DNA of 64,000 nucleotides from the NCBI GenBank assembly GCA_000754445.1, contig JNSD01000002.1, positions 143,210 to 207,209 of the forward strand. The letters run 5' to 3'. The translations under genes were made by a program, and so were the position numbers. The notes under the pieces were generated by a model. The model searched no databases. It was not told the origin of the DNA and was given only the letters and a program-made list of their open reading frames with translations. Positions within the stretch are counted from its first letter, which is position 1, and the number at the start of each line of letters is the position of its first letter. Origin of the DNA: an actinobacterium acMicro-4. Lineage in GTDB: Bacteria; Actinomycetota; Actinomycetes; Actinomycetales; Microbacteriaceae. Below, in pieces: positions 48,390 to 58,287 of the stretch.

Positions 48390-50080
48390 TACTTCTTCTT
48401 CCCTTCCAGTGCTGCTGCCTCTTCAGCCGCTTTACGCTCGGCAATGGTCTGGCGCCGCCGAGCTTCGTGAGCGCTTTTCTTTCTGGCAACAGGTGCAACG
48501 TCGACCGGATCACGGAACTTTGCTCGGCCCCGATACACAGCGCCGAGCGCCTTGGGGTCGAGGCCACTCAGGGGGTGCCCCTCACCAAAGAACCTGGTGC
48601 GACCCAGCACCTGCATCAACGGATGCGTAAACAGCGCAACGATGATGAGGTCGACGATTGTTGTCAATCCGAGTGTGAACGCAAACCCTCGAACGTTACC
48701 CACCGCCAAAATGAACAGCACCGCAGCGGCCAAAAACCCCACGGCGTCAGAGGCGATAATCGTCCTGAAGGCACGTTTCCACGCCGCAGAAATCGCAGAG
48801 CCCACGACGCGCCCGTCTCGAAGCTCATCGCGGATGCGCTCAAAGAAGACGATGAAGGAGTCGGCAGTAATACCGATAGCCACGATTAAGCCCGCTACGC
48901 CAGCGAGGGATAGGCGGTAGCCCTGGGAATTGGAGAGGTAAGTGATCAGCAAATAGGTCAGCGCAAATGCGGTCGTCAGAGAGAAGACCGTGACAAAGCC
49001 CAATACCCGATACTGGAAAAGCGAATAGACCACAACCAAGACCAAACCAATTGCACCGGCCAGAAGACCACTCTGGAGTTGGGACAATCCCAGGGTCGCA
49101 GTGATGGTCTCCGCGCTTTGCACCTCGAACCCAATCGGTAGCGCACCAAACTTAAGTTGGTCGGCGAGAATCTCCGCTGACTCCTGGGTGAACGACCCGC
49201 TGATCTGCGGCCGGCCGTCGGTGATAGCTGCGAGCGTTCGAGGGGCGCTGATCACACGACCATCAAGGACGATCGCGAATTGGTTCTGCACACCCTCCAG
49301 GCCGACAAGCCGCTGGGTGACAGAGCGGAAGCCTTCGGTACCGGCCTCATCGAACTCCAGGAACACCCCCCACTCGGTGGTGACGGTGCCCTGGGGACCT
49401 GGCACGAGGCCTGAGATGGCATCCTGAATGGTCTCACCGCCGACCTCCACGGGGCCCAGAACAAACTTGCTAAAGCCATCAGCTGAACAAATCACCAGGG
49501 GGCGCTCGGGATCGGCGACGTTGCTTCCCAAACCGTCCAGTTGCTCGCATGAGAGTTCGTTATAGGCACGATCGATTGCCGGGGTAATCCAGGCTAAATC
49601 GCTGGCACTCTCCGGGATTCGCTCTGGTAGGGGCTCGTCATAGGGATTGAAGCTGGCCGGACCCTCGGCTGGCGCTTCCTCGGCAACAAAAGTGGTCTGC
49701 AGGACCGGGCGGAACTCCAGCTTCGCGGACGAACGGATGCGCTCAAGCGTTGCCGGATCTGGGGTCCCCGGAATCGCGACAACAATATTCGCACCACCCT
49801 GGGTCGTGACCTCTGCCTCGGCAACACCGCCGGCGTCGACACGCTGACGAATGATGGCCACGGCCTGGTTCAGCTGTTCTTCAGTTACCGTCTGGCCCTC
49901 AGCCAGTTGTGGCGCAAGAATAATCTGGGTACCGCCCTGAAGGTCAAGGGCGAGCTTCGGCGTCCACGAGCCGCCCTCTAGCCACACAGACCAGGCGTTG
50001 CCGCCAAGGAGAACGCCAAAGATGACAGCAAGCCACGCAAAGCGTTTCCACGCTCCAGCGACACGGAAGTTTGAAACCAC
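48389..50080 (-). CDS. secD: Protein translocase subunit SecD
   Basis: SecD has six membrane segments and a large extracytoplasmic domain. The 563-residue protein shows LALDLQGGTQIILAP near residue 40, an acidic proline-rich insert at about 135-155 and the membrane-domain signature AGLIVAIGITADSFIVFFERIRDE. It starts with GTG; a GAGAATTTTCTC palindrome covers its ribosome-binding region (50081-50092). YajC lies 33 bases upstream. Confidence 0.97.
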   Translation of the reverse strand: MVSNFRVAGAWKRFAWLAVIFGVLLGGNAWSVWLEGGSWTPKLALDLQGGTQIILAPQLAEGQTVTEEQLNQAVAIIRQRVDAGGVAEAEVTTQGGANIVVAIPGTPDPATLERIRSSAKLEFRPVLQTTFVAEEAPAEGPASFNPYDEPLPERIPESASDLAWITPAIDRAYNELSCEQLDGLGSNVADPERPLVICSADGFSKFVLGPVEVGGETIQDAISGLVPGPQGTVTTEWGVFLEFDEAGTEGFRSVTQRLVGLEGVQNQFAIVLDGRVISAPRTLAAITDGRPQISGSFTQESAEILADQLKFGALPIGFEVQSAETITATLGLSQLQSGLLAGAIGLVLVVVYSLFQYRVLGFVTVFSLTTAFALTYLLITYLSNSQGYRLSLAGVAGLIVAIGITADSFIVFFERIRDELRDGRVVGSAISAAWKRAFRTIIASDAVGFLAAAVLFILAVGNVRGFAFTLGLTTIVDLIIVALFTHPLMQVLGRTRFFGEGHPLSGLDPKALGAVYRGRAKFRDPVDVAPVARKKSAHEARRRQTIAERKAAEEAAALEGKKK

Positions 50081-50113
50081 GAGAAAATTCTCTCTATCGG
50101 AGGACGAACGAGC

Positions 50114-50422
50114 TTAGGACTTCTTGTCTGTGGCAACCTCAGTAGAGGCGCCATCAATTTCTTCCTCTTCGACCACTTTGGTCAGCGTCTGGCGATGAAC
50201 CTGAACATTGACACCCTTGGCAACTTTCAACACAGCAATGTTTTTGTCTTCATCAATCTCTACGACCTCCGCAAAGAGACCGAAGGACGTCATGACCTGG
50301 GCACCAGGCCTCAGCTTTTCGGCGAGCTCCTCTTGCGTCTTCCGCTGCTTGCGCGAATTGCGAATCATGAAATAAATGAGCAGTCCAAGGACTGCGATCA
50401 TAAACAGCGAAATCGGATCCAT
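50114..50422 (-). CDS. yajC: Preprotein translocase subunit YajC
   Basis: YajC associates with SecDF. The 102-residue protein begins DPISLFMIAVLGLLIYFMIRN, a single membrane helix followed by the basic RKQRKTQEE and the GAQVMTSFGLFAEVVEIDEDK domain, with a variable acidic tail. I chose the ATG at 50422; a TTG four codons upstream is the alternative. It is part of the ruvCAB-yajC-secDF series. Confidence 0.93.
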   Translation of the reverse strand: MDPISLFMIAVLGLLIYFMIRNSRKQRKTQEELAEKLRPGAQVMTSFGLFAEVVEIDEDKNIAVLKVAKGVNVQVHRQTLTKVVEEEEIDGASTEVATDKKS

Positions 50423-50476
50423 GGGGAACCACAAGCCTTTCGATTACACCACTACGAAGTTCAGGTTACCCAGTAA

Positions 50477-51487
50477 CTATAGGTCATTCCGCCGTGGAGC
50501 TTCATGACCCAGGTGTGTATAGGCGGCGGACGTGGCGAGTCGACCACGGGGGGTCCGTTGGATGAATCCTTGACGAACCAGGAAAGGCTCGACGACCGAC
50601 TCAATCGTCTCGGCTTCCTCTCCAACAGAGACTGACAGAGTGCCAAGGCCAACCGGGCCCCCGCCAAATCGGGTAATGAGAATCTCTAAGACTGCGCGGT
50701 CCAGGCGGTCAAGACCCAACTCGTCAACGTCATAGACCTTGAGTGCGGCCTGGACCGAAGCGACAGTCGGCTCGGCGTCATGAACCAGAACATAGTCTCT
50801 GACTCGTCTCAGCAGCCTGTTCGCAATTCGGGGCGTGCCCCTCGAGCGACCAGCAATTTCATTCAGGGCTTGGCTCGGCCACGAAAGGCCCAACACTCGT
50901 GAGGAGCGCTCCAACACGGTGGTGAGCTCGTCTTCGGAATAGAACTCTAGGTGAGCGGTGAAACCAAAACGATCTCGAAGCGGGCCAGGTAGGAGCCCTG
51001 AACGGGTGGTGGCACCAACGAGCGTGAAAGGCGCTAGCTCCAGTGGCAACGCGGTTGCTCCAGCACCCTTACCCACCATGATGTCGATACGAAAATCCTC
51101 CATAGCCAGATAGAGCATCTCTTCCGCGGGCCTCGCCATGCGGTGGATTTCATCAATGAAGAGAACCTCTCCTGGAACCAACGAGGACACCACGGCTGCT
51201 AAATCTCCGGCATGGTTAATTGCGGGGCCACTGGTGATTCTTAGAGCCTGGCCAGTTTCTTCGGCGACGATCATGGCCAACGTTGTCTTGCCAAGGCCAG
51301 GAGGGCCCGAGAGCAGGATGTGGTCAGGTGTGCGGTTCTGCTTCTGCGCCGCCTGGAGCAGGAGCAAGAGTTGTTCCCGCACTTTTGCCTGACCAACAAA
51401 GTCATCAAGCGTGCGGGGCCTGAGCGCACCTTCGAACTGTACTTCGTTGTCAGAGCCGAGCGACGGCTCCAACGGATTCTCGCTCAC
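50477..51487 (-). CDS. ruvB: Holliday junction branch migration helicase RuvB
   Basis: RuvB is the motor of the RuvABC complex. The 336-residue AAA+ protein has Walker [12 protein letters not shown], Walker [10 protein letters not shown], sensor GATTRSGLL, the arginine-finger region GPLRDRFG and a winged-helix C-terminus. It overlaps ruvA by four bases. Confidence 0.98.
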   Translation of the reverse strand: MSENPLEPSLGSDNEVQFEGALRPRTLDDFVGQAKVREQLLLLLQAAQKQNRTPDHILLSGPPGLGKTTLAMIVAEETGQALRITSGPAINHAGDLAAVVSSLVPGEVLFIDEIHRMARPAEEMLYLAMEDFRIDIMVGKGAGATALPLELAPFTLVGATTRSGLLPGPLRDRFGFTAHLEFYSEDELTTVLERSSRVLGLSWPSQALNEIAGRSRGTPRIANRLLRRVRDYVLVHDAEPTVASVQAALKVYDVDELGLDRLDRAVLEILITRFGGGPVGLGTLSVSVGEEAETIESVVEPFLVRQGFIQRTPRGRLATSAAYTHLGHEAPRRNDL

Positions 51488-52113
51488 GACCTGGCCTCCC
51501 GATTGGTGTGAGGCCCAAGAATAGTGAGCGCTTGACGGAGAAGAGTGTTCGCCTCCACAGGTCCGTCAGAATCTGCCTCCAGCGCTCGTTGCACTCCGTC
51601 CCGTGCGACACGGTCCGACCAACCCAAACCCACGAGAGCCTGAACGACGGAGTGCCGAACGATGTCGTGTGAGGTCGATACGGGGCTACTCGCGCCCGAC
51701 CCGCGGGAGGGCTTTCGTTCGAAAGAACCCTGAAGTGAGAGCACAATCAGTTTTGCAGTCTTTGGTCCAATTCCGCTGACTGACCTAAAAGCGGCATCGT
51801 TCTCGTGGGCGATAGCGTCATGAATTTCGTCTGCCGAAAGTTGACTCAGCACTGCCATGGCTGATTTGGGGCCTACACCAGTGACGCTTCGCAATAGGTC
51901 GAACATGTCGAGCTCTTCAGGAGTATCGAAACCGTAGAGAGAGACCTGGTCCTCACGAGGGATGTAGGCAGTGTGAACGACCACGTCCTCGCCGTCACGG
52001 GCGGCCAGCGCCAGGCGATCGGGCACCGTGACGCGATAGCCAATACCCGAGACATCGATGATTAGGTCGTTGCCGGTTCGCCGCAGCAGTGTCCCTCGAA
52101 TCGATGCAATCAC
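51484..52113 (-). CDS. ruvA: Holliday junction branch migration protein RuvA
   Basis: RuvA binds the four-way junction and loads RuvB. The 209-residue protein has an N-terminal OB fold ([14 protein letters not shown]), two helix-hairpin-helix motifs ([17 protein letters not shown] and [18 protein letters not shown]), a linker and the C-terminal RuvB-binding domain ([15 protein letters not shown]). It overlaps both neighbours by four bases. Confidence 0.98.
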   Translation of the reverse strand: MIASIRGTLLRRTGNDLIIDVSGIGYRVTVPDRLALAARDGEDVVVHTAYIPREDQVSLYGFDTPEELDMFDLLRSVTGVGPKSAMAVLSQLSADEIHDAIAHENDAAFRSVSGIGPKTAKLIVLSLQGSFERKPSRGSGASSPVSTSHDIVRHSVVQALVGLGWSDRVARDGVQRALEADSDGPVEANTLLRQALTILGPHTNREARS

Positions 52114-52682
52114 CTTTGTAGCCTAGGTCTCCTCGCTTTGGCTTCGGCGTCCCGCCACGCCTGCTGTGCAGGAGTCGCTGAGGAGCGGGGTTGCGACACG
52201 GACCCGGGAACTCCCCGCCACGCTTCGGTAATCGCGAGTGCTAGCGCATCAGCGGCATCAGCGGGTTGGGGCATTTCCGCCAACCCCAGAATCCTTTGGA
52301 CCATGTGTCCCACTTGGGCCTTGTTAGCGCGGCCATAACCGGTGACCGCCGCCTTAACCTCACTCGGGGTTCGCAGAGATACCGGGATGCCCCGTTCGTG
52401 AGCGAGCGCGAGAACCACGCCACTCACCTGCGCGGTCCCCATCACCGTGCGGACATTGTGTTGCGCAAAAACCCGCTCCAGCGCAACGACATCGGGGTTG
52501 TGTGCGTCGATAACCTCAGCGAGCATCCGGGCCATGCCCCCGACCCTCGCACTCGAGTCGTCATCTGGGGGGGTCCTGAAGACCTCGACGTGAACAAGGC
52601 TGACGCTTCTGCCCGCGCGATGGCTAATCACACCGACGCCCAATCGGGTGAGACCGGGGTCCACGCCGAGAATGATGGGCAT
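52110..52682 (-). CDS. ruvC: Holliday junction resolvase RuvC
   Basis: RuvC nicks the junction symmetrically. The 190-residue protein has the catalytic aspartate in ILGVDPGLTRLGVG, the acidic VALERVFAQHNVRT and the final acidic motif AADALALAITEAW. It is nine bases after yebC. The full ruvC-ruvA-ruvB set is present in order. Confidence 0.97.
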   Translation of the reverse strand: MPIILGVDPGLTRLGVGVISHRAGRSVSLVHVEVFRTPPDDDSSARVGGMARMLAEVIDAHNPDVVALERVFAQHNVRTVMGTAQVSGVVLALAHERGIPVSLRTPSEVKAAVTGYGRANKAQVGHMVQRILGLAEMPQPADAADALALAITEAWRGVPGSVSQPRSSATPAQQAWRDAEAKARRPRLQR

Positions 52683-52691
52683 GGTGCCGAC

Positions 52692-53456
52692 TTAGCCCTC
52701 GGCCTGGTCGAGTGCCTCAAGAACCTCTGGTGAGGGCTCCATGTTTGTGAAGACGCTCTGGACGTCATCACAATCCTCTAGCGCCTCAATCAGCGCGAAT
52801 ACGGTGGACACCACGTCGAGCTCAGGCGCAACAGTGACGGCGGCGATGAACTCGATGTCTGCGGCGTCATAGTCGATCCCAGCAGCTTGCACGGCCACAC
52901 GGGTGGCAACCAAATCCGAGGGCTCGGCAACAACCTCGAAACCCGCACCACGGTCGATGACCTCTTCGGCGCCAGCATCGAGAACCGCCGCGAGAACATC
53001 GTCTTCGGTGAGCCCGTCGACCTTGGTGATGGACACGACACCCTTACGGGCGAAGTTGTAGGCAACGCTTCCCGGGTCAGCCATCTGGCCGCCGTTGCGA
53101 CTCATGATGATGCGCACCTCGGCTGCAGCACGATTGCGGTTGTCCGTCAAACACTCGATCAGAAGGGCAACACCGCCGGGGCCATAGCCCTCATACATAA
53201 TCGTTTGGTAGTCGATGGCCTCCCCGGTGAGACCGCCACCACGCTTGATGGCACGGTCAATATTGTCGTTGGGAACAGAGGTCTTTTTGGCCTTCTGGAT
53301 GGCGTCCGCGAGGGTGGGGTTTCCCGAGGGATCGGGGCCACCGACTTTGGCCGCAACCTCAATGTTCTTGATCAGCTTGGCAAAAGACTTCGCACGTCTG
53401 CCATCAATGACAGCCTTCTTGTGCTTGGTCGTCGCCCATTTAGAGTGGCCGGACAT
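52692..53456 (-). CDS. yebC: YebC/PmpR family protein
   Basis: A 254-residue member of the YebC family, known as transcription factors and, more recently, as translation factors for proline-rich sequences. It shows [27 protein letters not shown] and [19 protein letters not shown]. It lies between pdxT and ruvC, its usual actinobacterial place. Confidence 0.95.
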   Translation of the reverse strand: MSGHSKWATTKHKKAVIDGRRAKSFAKLIKNIEVAAKVGGPDPSGNPTLADAIQKAKKTSVPNDNIDRAIKRGGGLTGEAIDYQTIMYEGYGPGGVALLIECLTDNRNRAAAEVRIIMSRNGGQMADPGSVAYNFARKGVVSITKVDGLTEDDVLAAVLDAGAEEVIDRGAGFEVVAEPSDLVATRVAVQAAGIDYDAADIEFIAAVTVAPELDVVSTVFALIEALEDCDDVQSVFTNMEPSPEVLEALDQAEG

Positions 53457-53483
53457 ATCCCTCCCCCGGATTTCCTGTCCATC

Positions 53484-54113
53484 TTAGGCGTCAACGGCGG
53501 CGGGCCGTTGGAGCGACCTTTGTGCGACAAGCTCGAGAAACATTCGGTGAATTCGGTCCTCACCCGTAATTTCCGGGTGAAACGCCACCCCAATGATATT
53601 CCCGCCCCTGACACCCACAACTCGACCGTCGGCAAGCGAGGCAATCACCCGCGCGCCAGGCCCTACTGCGGTGACCTCGGGCGCCCGGATGAACGCAACG
53701 TCCAGCGCAGGTCCTGCCACACCCTCCACGGTGAGGGAAGTCTCGAATGAGTCAACTTGTGCGCCAAAAGCATTACGGCGAACCGTCACGTCAAGTCCAC
53801 CAAAATTTTCTTGGCCTGCAATTGCATCCTCGATTCGGTCGGCGACCATGATGAGTCCCGCACAGGTTCCGAGCACTGGCAACCCCTCAGCGATTGCCTC
53901 GCGCACGGGTGTCGCCAACCTGAAAATCCGAGACAACTTGTCCATCACACTCGACTCACCACCGGGGATTACCAACCCGTCAATGCCCTCTAGGTGCGAG
54001 GGCAACCGAATCTCGATGACATCGCAACCGAGTTCCCGAAGAACGGCACAGTGCTCGCGCACATCGCCCTGAAGTGCGAGAACCCCAATTCGTGGGGCCT
54101 TGCTACCAGCCAC
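53484..54113 (-). CDS. pdxT: PLP synthase glutaminase subunit
   Basis: PdxT releases ammonia from glutamine for PdxS. It is a class I glutaminase with [26 protein letters not shown], the nucleophile cysteine in [12 protein letters not shown] and the His-Glu pair in AFHPEITGE. An open frame extends to 54197 but I chose the GTG at 54113, which gives 209 residues and an 11-base overlap with pdxS. The longer start would add residues not found in the family. Confidence 0.93.
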   Translation of the reverse strand: MAGSKAPRIGVLALQGDVREHCAVLRELGCDVIEIRLPSHLEGIDGLVIPGGESSVMDKLSRIFRLATPVREAIAEGLPVLGTCAGLIMVADRIEDAIAGQENFGGLDVTVRRNAFGAQVDSFETSLTVEGVAGPALDVAFIRAPEVTAVGPGARVIASLADGRVVGVRGGNIIGVAFHPEITGEDRIHRMFLELVAQRSLQRPAAVDA

Positions 54114-55005
54114 GTTCCGCGAGACGGTGAGGAGCAGGAAGGTCACCCACGTTAATGCCGACCATTGCCTCGCCAAGTCCACGAGAGACCTCGGCAATCA
54201 CTGAGGCGTCAGTGTATTGAGCGGTGGCTTTGACGATTGCTGCGGCTCGCTCGGAGGGGTTTCCGGACTTGAAGATGCCAGAGCCAACAAACACACCGTC
54301 TGCTCCGAGTTGCATCATCATGGCAGCGTCGGCTGGAGTGGCGATTCCCCCAGCGGTGAAGAGCACGACCGGCAGCGTGCCGGTCGTTGCGACCTCGAGG
54401 ACCAAGTCGTAGGGCGCCTGCAATTCTTTGGCGGCAACGTAGATCTCATCAGGTGACATTGCGCTCAAGCGAGCAATCTCGCCTCGGATAGTGCGAATGT
54501 GCTTCGTGGCCTCAGACACGTCGCCCGTTCCGGCCTCGCCCTTAGAGCGAATCATGGCGGCGCCTTCAGTAATGCGTCGAAGTGCCTCACCGAGATTGGT
54601 AGCGCCACACACAAACGGGATGGTGAAGCGCCACTTGTCGATGTGGTTGACATAGTCTGCTGGGCTCAACACTTCAGACTCGTCGATGTAGTCGACCTTG
54701 AGTGCCTCGAGGACCTGGGCCTCGACGAAGTGACCAATGCGAGCCTTCGCCATGACGGGGATGGACACCGTGTCGATGATGCCCTGAATCAGGTCGGGGT
54801 CGCTCATGCGCGCCACGCCACCCTCTGCACGAATGTCAGCGGGCACCCGCTCGAGTGCCATCACAGCGACCGCACCAGCGTCCTCGGCGATACGAGCCTG
54901 TTCTGGGGTTACGACATCCATGATGACGCCACCCTTCAGCATCTCGGCCAGACCGCGCTTCACGCGGGCTGTTCCAGAAATTGGTGCCTGTGATTTTTCA
55001 GCCAT
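54103..55005 (-). CDS. pdxS: Pyridoxal 5'-phosphate synthase subunit PdxS
   Basis: PdxS builds PLP directly from ribose 5-phosphate, glyceraldehyde 3-phosphate and ammonia. The 300-residue TIM barrel has [42 protein letters not shown], the catalytic lysine region at the N-terminus and [15 protein letters not shown]. With PdxT it gives PLP for TrpB and other enzymes. It is 63 bases downstream of the HIT gene. Confidence 0.98.
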   Translation of the reverse strand: MAEKSQAPISGTARVKRGLAEMLKGGVIMDVVTPEQARIAEDAGAVAVMALERVPADIRAEGGVARMSDPDLIQGIIDTVSIPVMAKARIGHFVEAQVLEALKVDYIDESEVLSPADYVNHIDKWRFTIPFVCGATNLGEALRRITEGAAMIRSKGEAGTGDVSEATKHIRTIRGEIARLSAMSPDEIYVAAKELQAPYDLVLEVATTGTLPVVLFTAGGIATPADAAMMMQLGADGVFVGSGIFKSGNPSERAAAIVKATAQYTDASVIAEVSRGLGEAMVGINVGDLPAPHRLAERGW

Positions 55006-55068
55006 GAGCTACTGAAGTTCCTCTCGTAGTACTGCGCACAATGGTGTGATGAAAACTAGAGCAAAAGT

Positions 55069-55635
55069 CTAACCGCCAGAACCTGTGGGCCAACTGTCCC
55101 TCAGAATTCTGCGCATGTCGCCGAGGAGCTGAGGCATTGCTTTGGTCCTGGCAACTATCGGGAAGAAATTTGAGTCCTGCGACCAACGCGGCACCACGTG
55201 TTGGTGCAAGTGGGCCTCGATGCCAGCACCCGCAACGCCTCCCTGGTTGACGCCCAGGTTGAATCCGTGCGCTCCAGAGACCGCGCGGAGGGTCTTCATC
55301 GCAATCTGGACGAATTCCCCCATCTCGGCAATTTCCTCGGGTGTAATCTCGTCATAGTTCGCAACATGGCGAAACGGGCAGATGAGCAGGTGGCCGGCGT
55401 TGTAGGGGTAGAGGTTGAGGACCGCATACACGTGACTCCCCCGGGCCACGACAAGGGACTCGTCTTCGTTCATATCGGGCGCGATGCAGAACACGCACCC
55501 ACCATTCATCGGAGCGGTTTCACCCTGAATATACGCACTGCGATGGGGTGTCCAGAGGCGCTGGAACGCATCGGGAACACCCGGCAGCGTGGCTGCGTCG
55601 AGGGTCTGGAAGCCCTCATCTGCTGAACTAGCCAT
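55069..55635 (-). CDS. HIT family nucleotide hydrolase
   Basis: A 188-residue histidine-triad protein similar to actinobacterial AP4A phosphorylase/hydrolases, with the active site [10 protein letters not shown] and the metal cysteine pair CVFC near residue 47. The [17 protein letters not shown] segment is typical. It overlaps thrS by eight bases. In mycobacteria it is followed by pgsA, an acyltransferase and pimA; here pdxS follows directly. Confidence 0.92.
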   Translation of the reverse strand: MASSADEGFQTLDAATLPGVPDAFQRLWTPHRSAYIQGETAPMNGGCVFCIAPDMNEDESLVVARGSHVYAVLNLYPYNAGHLLICPFRHVANYDEITPEEIAEMGEFVQIAMKTLRAVSGAHGFNLGVNQGGVAGAGIEAHLHQHVVPRWSQDSNFFPIVARTKAMPQLLGDMRRILRDSWPTGSGG

Positions 55636-57622
55636 GCGCTCTGGTTTCGATGGCCGTCACGATCTCGTCGATGGCGTCATTGATTGCCACACCGTTCTTC
55701 TGAGAGCCATCTCGGAACCTGAAACTCACTGCTCCGGCAGCCCTGTCATCTTCCCCCGCAATCAAGAGGAAGGGGACCTTGTCCATAGTGTGGTTGCGAA
55801 TCTTCTTGGGCATCCGGTCATCAGAATCATCTAACTCCGCCCTCACACCTCGCTGGGACAGCGCCTCGATGACCTCAGCCATATACGGGGCGTACTCGTC
55901 CGCGACGGGAATTCCGACTACCTGGACGGGTGACAACCACGCGGGGAAAGCACCGGCGTAGTGCTCGGTCAAGACGCCAAAGAAGCGCTCGATGGACCCA
56001 AAGAGTGCACGGTGAATCATGATGGGGGTCTGTCTGGTTCCATCAGCGGCCTGGTACTCCAGCTCAAACCGCTCGGGCAGCGTGAAATCAAGCTGAATGG
56101 TCGACATCTGCCAACTACGTCCGATGGCATCTTTGGCTTGGACAGAGATCTTGGGGCCATAAAACGCGGCGCCACCGGGATCTGGAACCAGGGTGAGGCC
56201 AGAGCGGGTTGCAACTGACTCGAGGGTGCTGGTTGCCCTTTCCCAGAGTTCGTCCGAGCCCACAAATTTGTCGCTGTTCTCATCCCGTGTTGAGAGTTCC
56301 AAGTAGAAGTCGGTAAGCCCGAAGTCACCGAGCAAGCGCAACACGAAGTCCAGAAGACTAGTCAGCTCAGACTCGAGGTCATCCGGGGTCACGAAAATGT
56401 GGGCATCATCCATCGTGAGACCCCGCACGCGTGTCAGACCGTGAACCACCCCGCTTTTTTCATACCGATAGACGGTGCCGAACTCGAACAGACGCAACGG
56501 GAGCTCACGGTAAGAACGTTGACGCGAGCGGAAAATCAGGATGTGGAAGGGACAATTCATGGGCTTGAGGTAGTAGTCGACACCCTGTTTTGTTATCGCC
56601 CCACTGGAATCACGCTGCTCATCCATCTGGATTGGCGGGAACATGCCCTCCTTGTACCAAGAAAGGTGACCTGAGGTCTCAAAGAGCTCACCCTTGGTGA
56701 TGTGAGGGCTGTAGACAAATTCGTAGCCAGCCTGTTCGTGCTGCTGGCGGGAATAGTCCTCCATGACCCGGCGGATAACCCCACCCTTCGGGTGAAACAC
56801 GGCCAGGCCGGACCCAATCTCGTCGGGGAAGGAGAACAAATCGAGTTCAACACCGAGCTTGCGGTGATCTCTCCTCGCCGCTTCGTCAAGACGAGTGAGG
56901 TGGTCAGCCAAGTCCTCTTCGGTCGCCCACGCGGTGCCATAGATGCGCTGAAGTTGGGGGTTCTTCTCACTCCCGCGCCAGTAGGCAGCCGCAACCCTCG
57001 TCAACTTCCAGCCCTTACCAATCAAGCGAGTGTTCGGGAGGTGGGGGCCTCGACACAGGTCGCCCCAGACACGTTCACCGCTGCGGGTGTCAACGTTGTC
57101 GTAGATGGTGAGCTCGCCCTCGCCCACCTCAACGCCCGCCGCAGCATCACCGAGCGCAACTGCGCCTTTGAGCTCGACGAGTTCGAGCTTGTAGGGCTCT
57201 CCGGCAAGCTCCGATCGGGCTTCGTCCGCGCTGACAACTCGACGAACGAATCGTTGGCCGCTCTTGATGATGGAGTTCATCTGCTTTTCTAGGGCAGCTA
57301 AATCCTCTGACGAGAAGGGCTCTGTGACATCAAAGTCGTAGTAGAAACCATCGGTGATGGGTGGCCCAATGCCTAATCTGGCCTGGGGGTTCACCTTCTG
57401 AACGGCTTGCGCGAGCACGTGGGCGGTCGAGTGGCGAAGAATCTCGAGCCCCTGAGGGGAATGGAGATGAACTGGCGCAACAACGTCGCCTGTGCGCACC
57501 GGAGAGTAAAGATCTGCCAGATTTCCGTTAACCACAATTGCCACAACCGATGGGTCCGAGAAGAGTTGATCACCCGACGTATCAGTGGCCACAGTGATGG
57601 CGGGCTCTGAGGCAAGTGTCAC
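55628..57622 (-). CDS. thrS: Threonyl-tRNA synthetase
   Basis: ThrS charges tRNA-Thr. The protein has a degenerate TGS-like N-terminus, the editing domain with [11 protein letters not shown] and CRGPHLPNT, the class II core with [23 protein letters not shown] and [13 protein letters not shown], and an anticodon-binding domain ([11 protein letters not shown]). The open frame extends to 57841 through a tRNA gene, so that start is impossible; I chose the GTG at 57622, giving 664 residues. No T-box leader is visible between the tRNA and the start. Confidence 0.94.
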   Translation of the reverse strand: MTLASEPAITVATDTSGDQLFSDPSVVAIVVNGNLADLYSPVRTGDVVAPVHLHSPQGLEILRHSTAHVLAQAVQKVNPQARLGIGPPITDGFYYDFDVTEPFSSEDLAALEKQMNSIIKSGQRFVRRVVSADEARSELAGEPYKLELVELKGAVALGDAAAGVEVGEGELTIYDNVDTRSGERVWGDLCRGPHLPNTRLIGKGWKLTRVAAAYWRGSEKNPQLQRIYGTAWATEEDLADHLTRLDEAARRDHRKLGVELDLFSFPDEIGSGLAVFHPKGGVIRRVMEDYSRQQHEQAGYEFVYSPHITKGELFETSGHLSWYKEGMFPPIQMDEQRDSSGAITKQGVDYYLKPMNCPFHILIFRSRQRSYRELPLRLFEFGTVYRYEKSGVVHGLTRVRGLTMDDAHIFVTPDDLESELTSLLDFVLRLLGDFGLTDFYLELSTRDENSDKFVGSDELWERATSTLESVATRSGLTLVPDPGGAAFYGPKISVQAKDAIGRSWQMSTIQLDFTLPERFELEYQAADGTRQTPIMIHRALFGSIERFFGVLTEHYAGAFPAWLSPVQVVGIPVADEYAPYMAEVIEALSQRGVRAELDDSDDRMPKKIRNHTMDKVPFLLIAGEDDRAAGAVSFRFRDGSQKNGVAINDAIDEIVTAIETRAHG

Positions 57623-57693
57623 GAAGAGTGGGCTTTCTGAAGGCGGAAACTGTGGTCTCCACTGTAGTGGGGCCAGTCGCTGATGGCGTGTTG

Positions 57694-57765
57694 TGGGCGA
57701 TACTGGGATCGAACCAGTGACCTCTTCCGTGTGAAGGAAGCGCGCTACCCCTGCGCCAATCGCCC
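57694..57765 (-). tRNA. tRNA-Val (anticodon CAC)
   Basis: On the minus strand the 72-base sequence folds into a complete cloverleaf: acceptor GGGCGAT/ATCGCCC, anticodon stem CTTCC/GGAAG with loop TTCACAC, and T arm GGTTCGATC. The CCA end is not encoded. It lies 71 bases upstream of thrS. It differs from the plus-strand tRNA-Val at 58096 in four positions only. Confidence 0.97.
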
Positions 57766-57897
57766 GCACGCCAATCTTGCCACACATGCCTCCTGGGTGC
57801 CGACCCGGTGGTTCTCGTATTCTGCGACACGGCACAGACATTTGTGTCTCTTGGACGACATCGGCTAGAGTCGAGGTTCACGCGGAGACGTGTGTGT

Positions 57898-57969
57898 GCG
57901 GATGTGGCGCAGTGGTAGCGCATCACCTTGCCAAGGTGAGGGTCGCGAGTTCGAATCTCGTCATCCGCT
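57898..57969 (+). tRNA. tRNA-Gly (anticodon GCC)
   Basis: Cloverleaf with acceptor GCGGATG/CATCCGC, anticodon loop TTGCCAA and T loop GTTCGAATC. No CCA is encoded. It is the first of three plus-strand tRNA genes spaced by 34 and 21 bases, probably one transcript. The 132 bases between it and the minus-strand tRNA-Val hold no visible gene and must contain both divergent promoters. Confidence 0.97.
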
Positions 57970-58003
57970 CGGTGAAGCCCTGAGGTGGGGCATCACCGAC
58001 GGT

Positions 58004-58074
58004 GGTGGTGTGGCCGAGAGGCGAGGCAGCGGCCTGCAAAGCCGTTTACACGGGTTCGAATCCCGTCGCCACCT
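58004..58074 (+). tRNA. tRNA-Cys (anticodon GCA)
   Basis: The 71-base cloverleaf has acceptor GGTGGTG/CGCCACC (with one U-G pair), anticodon loop CTGCAAA and T loop GTTCGAATC. CCA is not encoded. Confidence 0.96.
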
Positions 58075-58095
58075 CGGTTGGTAACTAAAAGAAAT

Positions 58096-58170
58096 GGGCG
58101 ATTGGCGCAGTGGTAGCGCGCTTCCCTGACACGGAAGAGGTCACTGGTTCGAACCCAGTATCGCCCACCA
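58096..58170 (+). tRNA. tRNA-Val (anticodon GAC) with encoded CCA
   Basis: The acceptor GGGCGAT/ATCGCCC, anticodon loop CTGACAC and T loop GTTCGAACC give a full cloverleaf, followed by an encoded CCA (58168-58170). It is the only tRNA of the cluster with an encoded CCA end. It is 68/72 identical to the inverted tRNA-Val(CAC). Confidence 0.97.
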
Positions 58171-58178
58171 GTGAACTT

Positions 58179-58221
58179 AGACCGCGGGGCGGTCTGGCGG
58201 TCGTCGCTGCGCGGAGCGCAG
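58179..58221 (+). terminator. Two tandem hairpins after the tRNA cluster
   Basis: AGACCGC-GGG-GCGGTCT (58179-58195) and CTGCGC-GGA-GCGCAG (58207-58221) are both perfect stems directly downstream of tRNA-Val. Neither has a U-run, but tandem GC hairpins of this type often end transcription in actinobacteria. They may also help 3' processing of the tRNA transcript. Confidence 0.6.
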
Positions 58222-58287
58222 TCGTCTAACCTAATGTGAACACTTAGCCTCACACTTCAGCGAAGCGTCACAGAAAGATTCCGGTTC

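Noticed and set aside
57623..57693. T-box leader for thrS
   Set aside because: The spacer is too short and lacks the conserved T-box sequence.
57623..57841. N-terminal extension of thrS
   Set aside because: It runs through the complete tRNA-Val(CAC) gene, so it cannot be coding.
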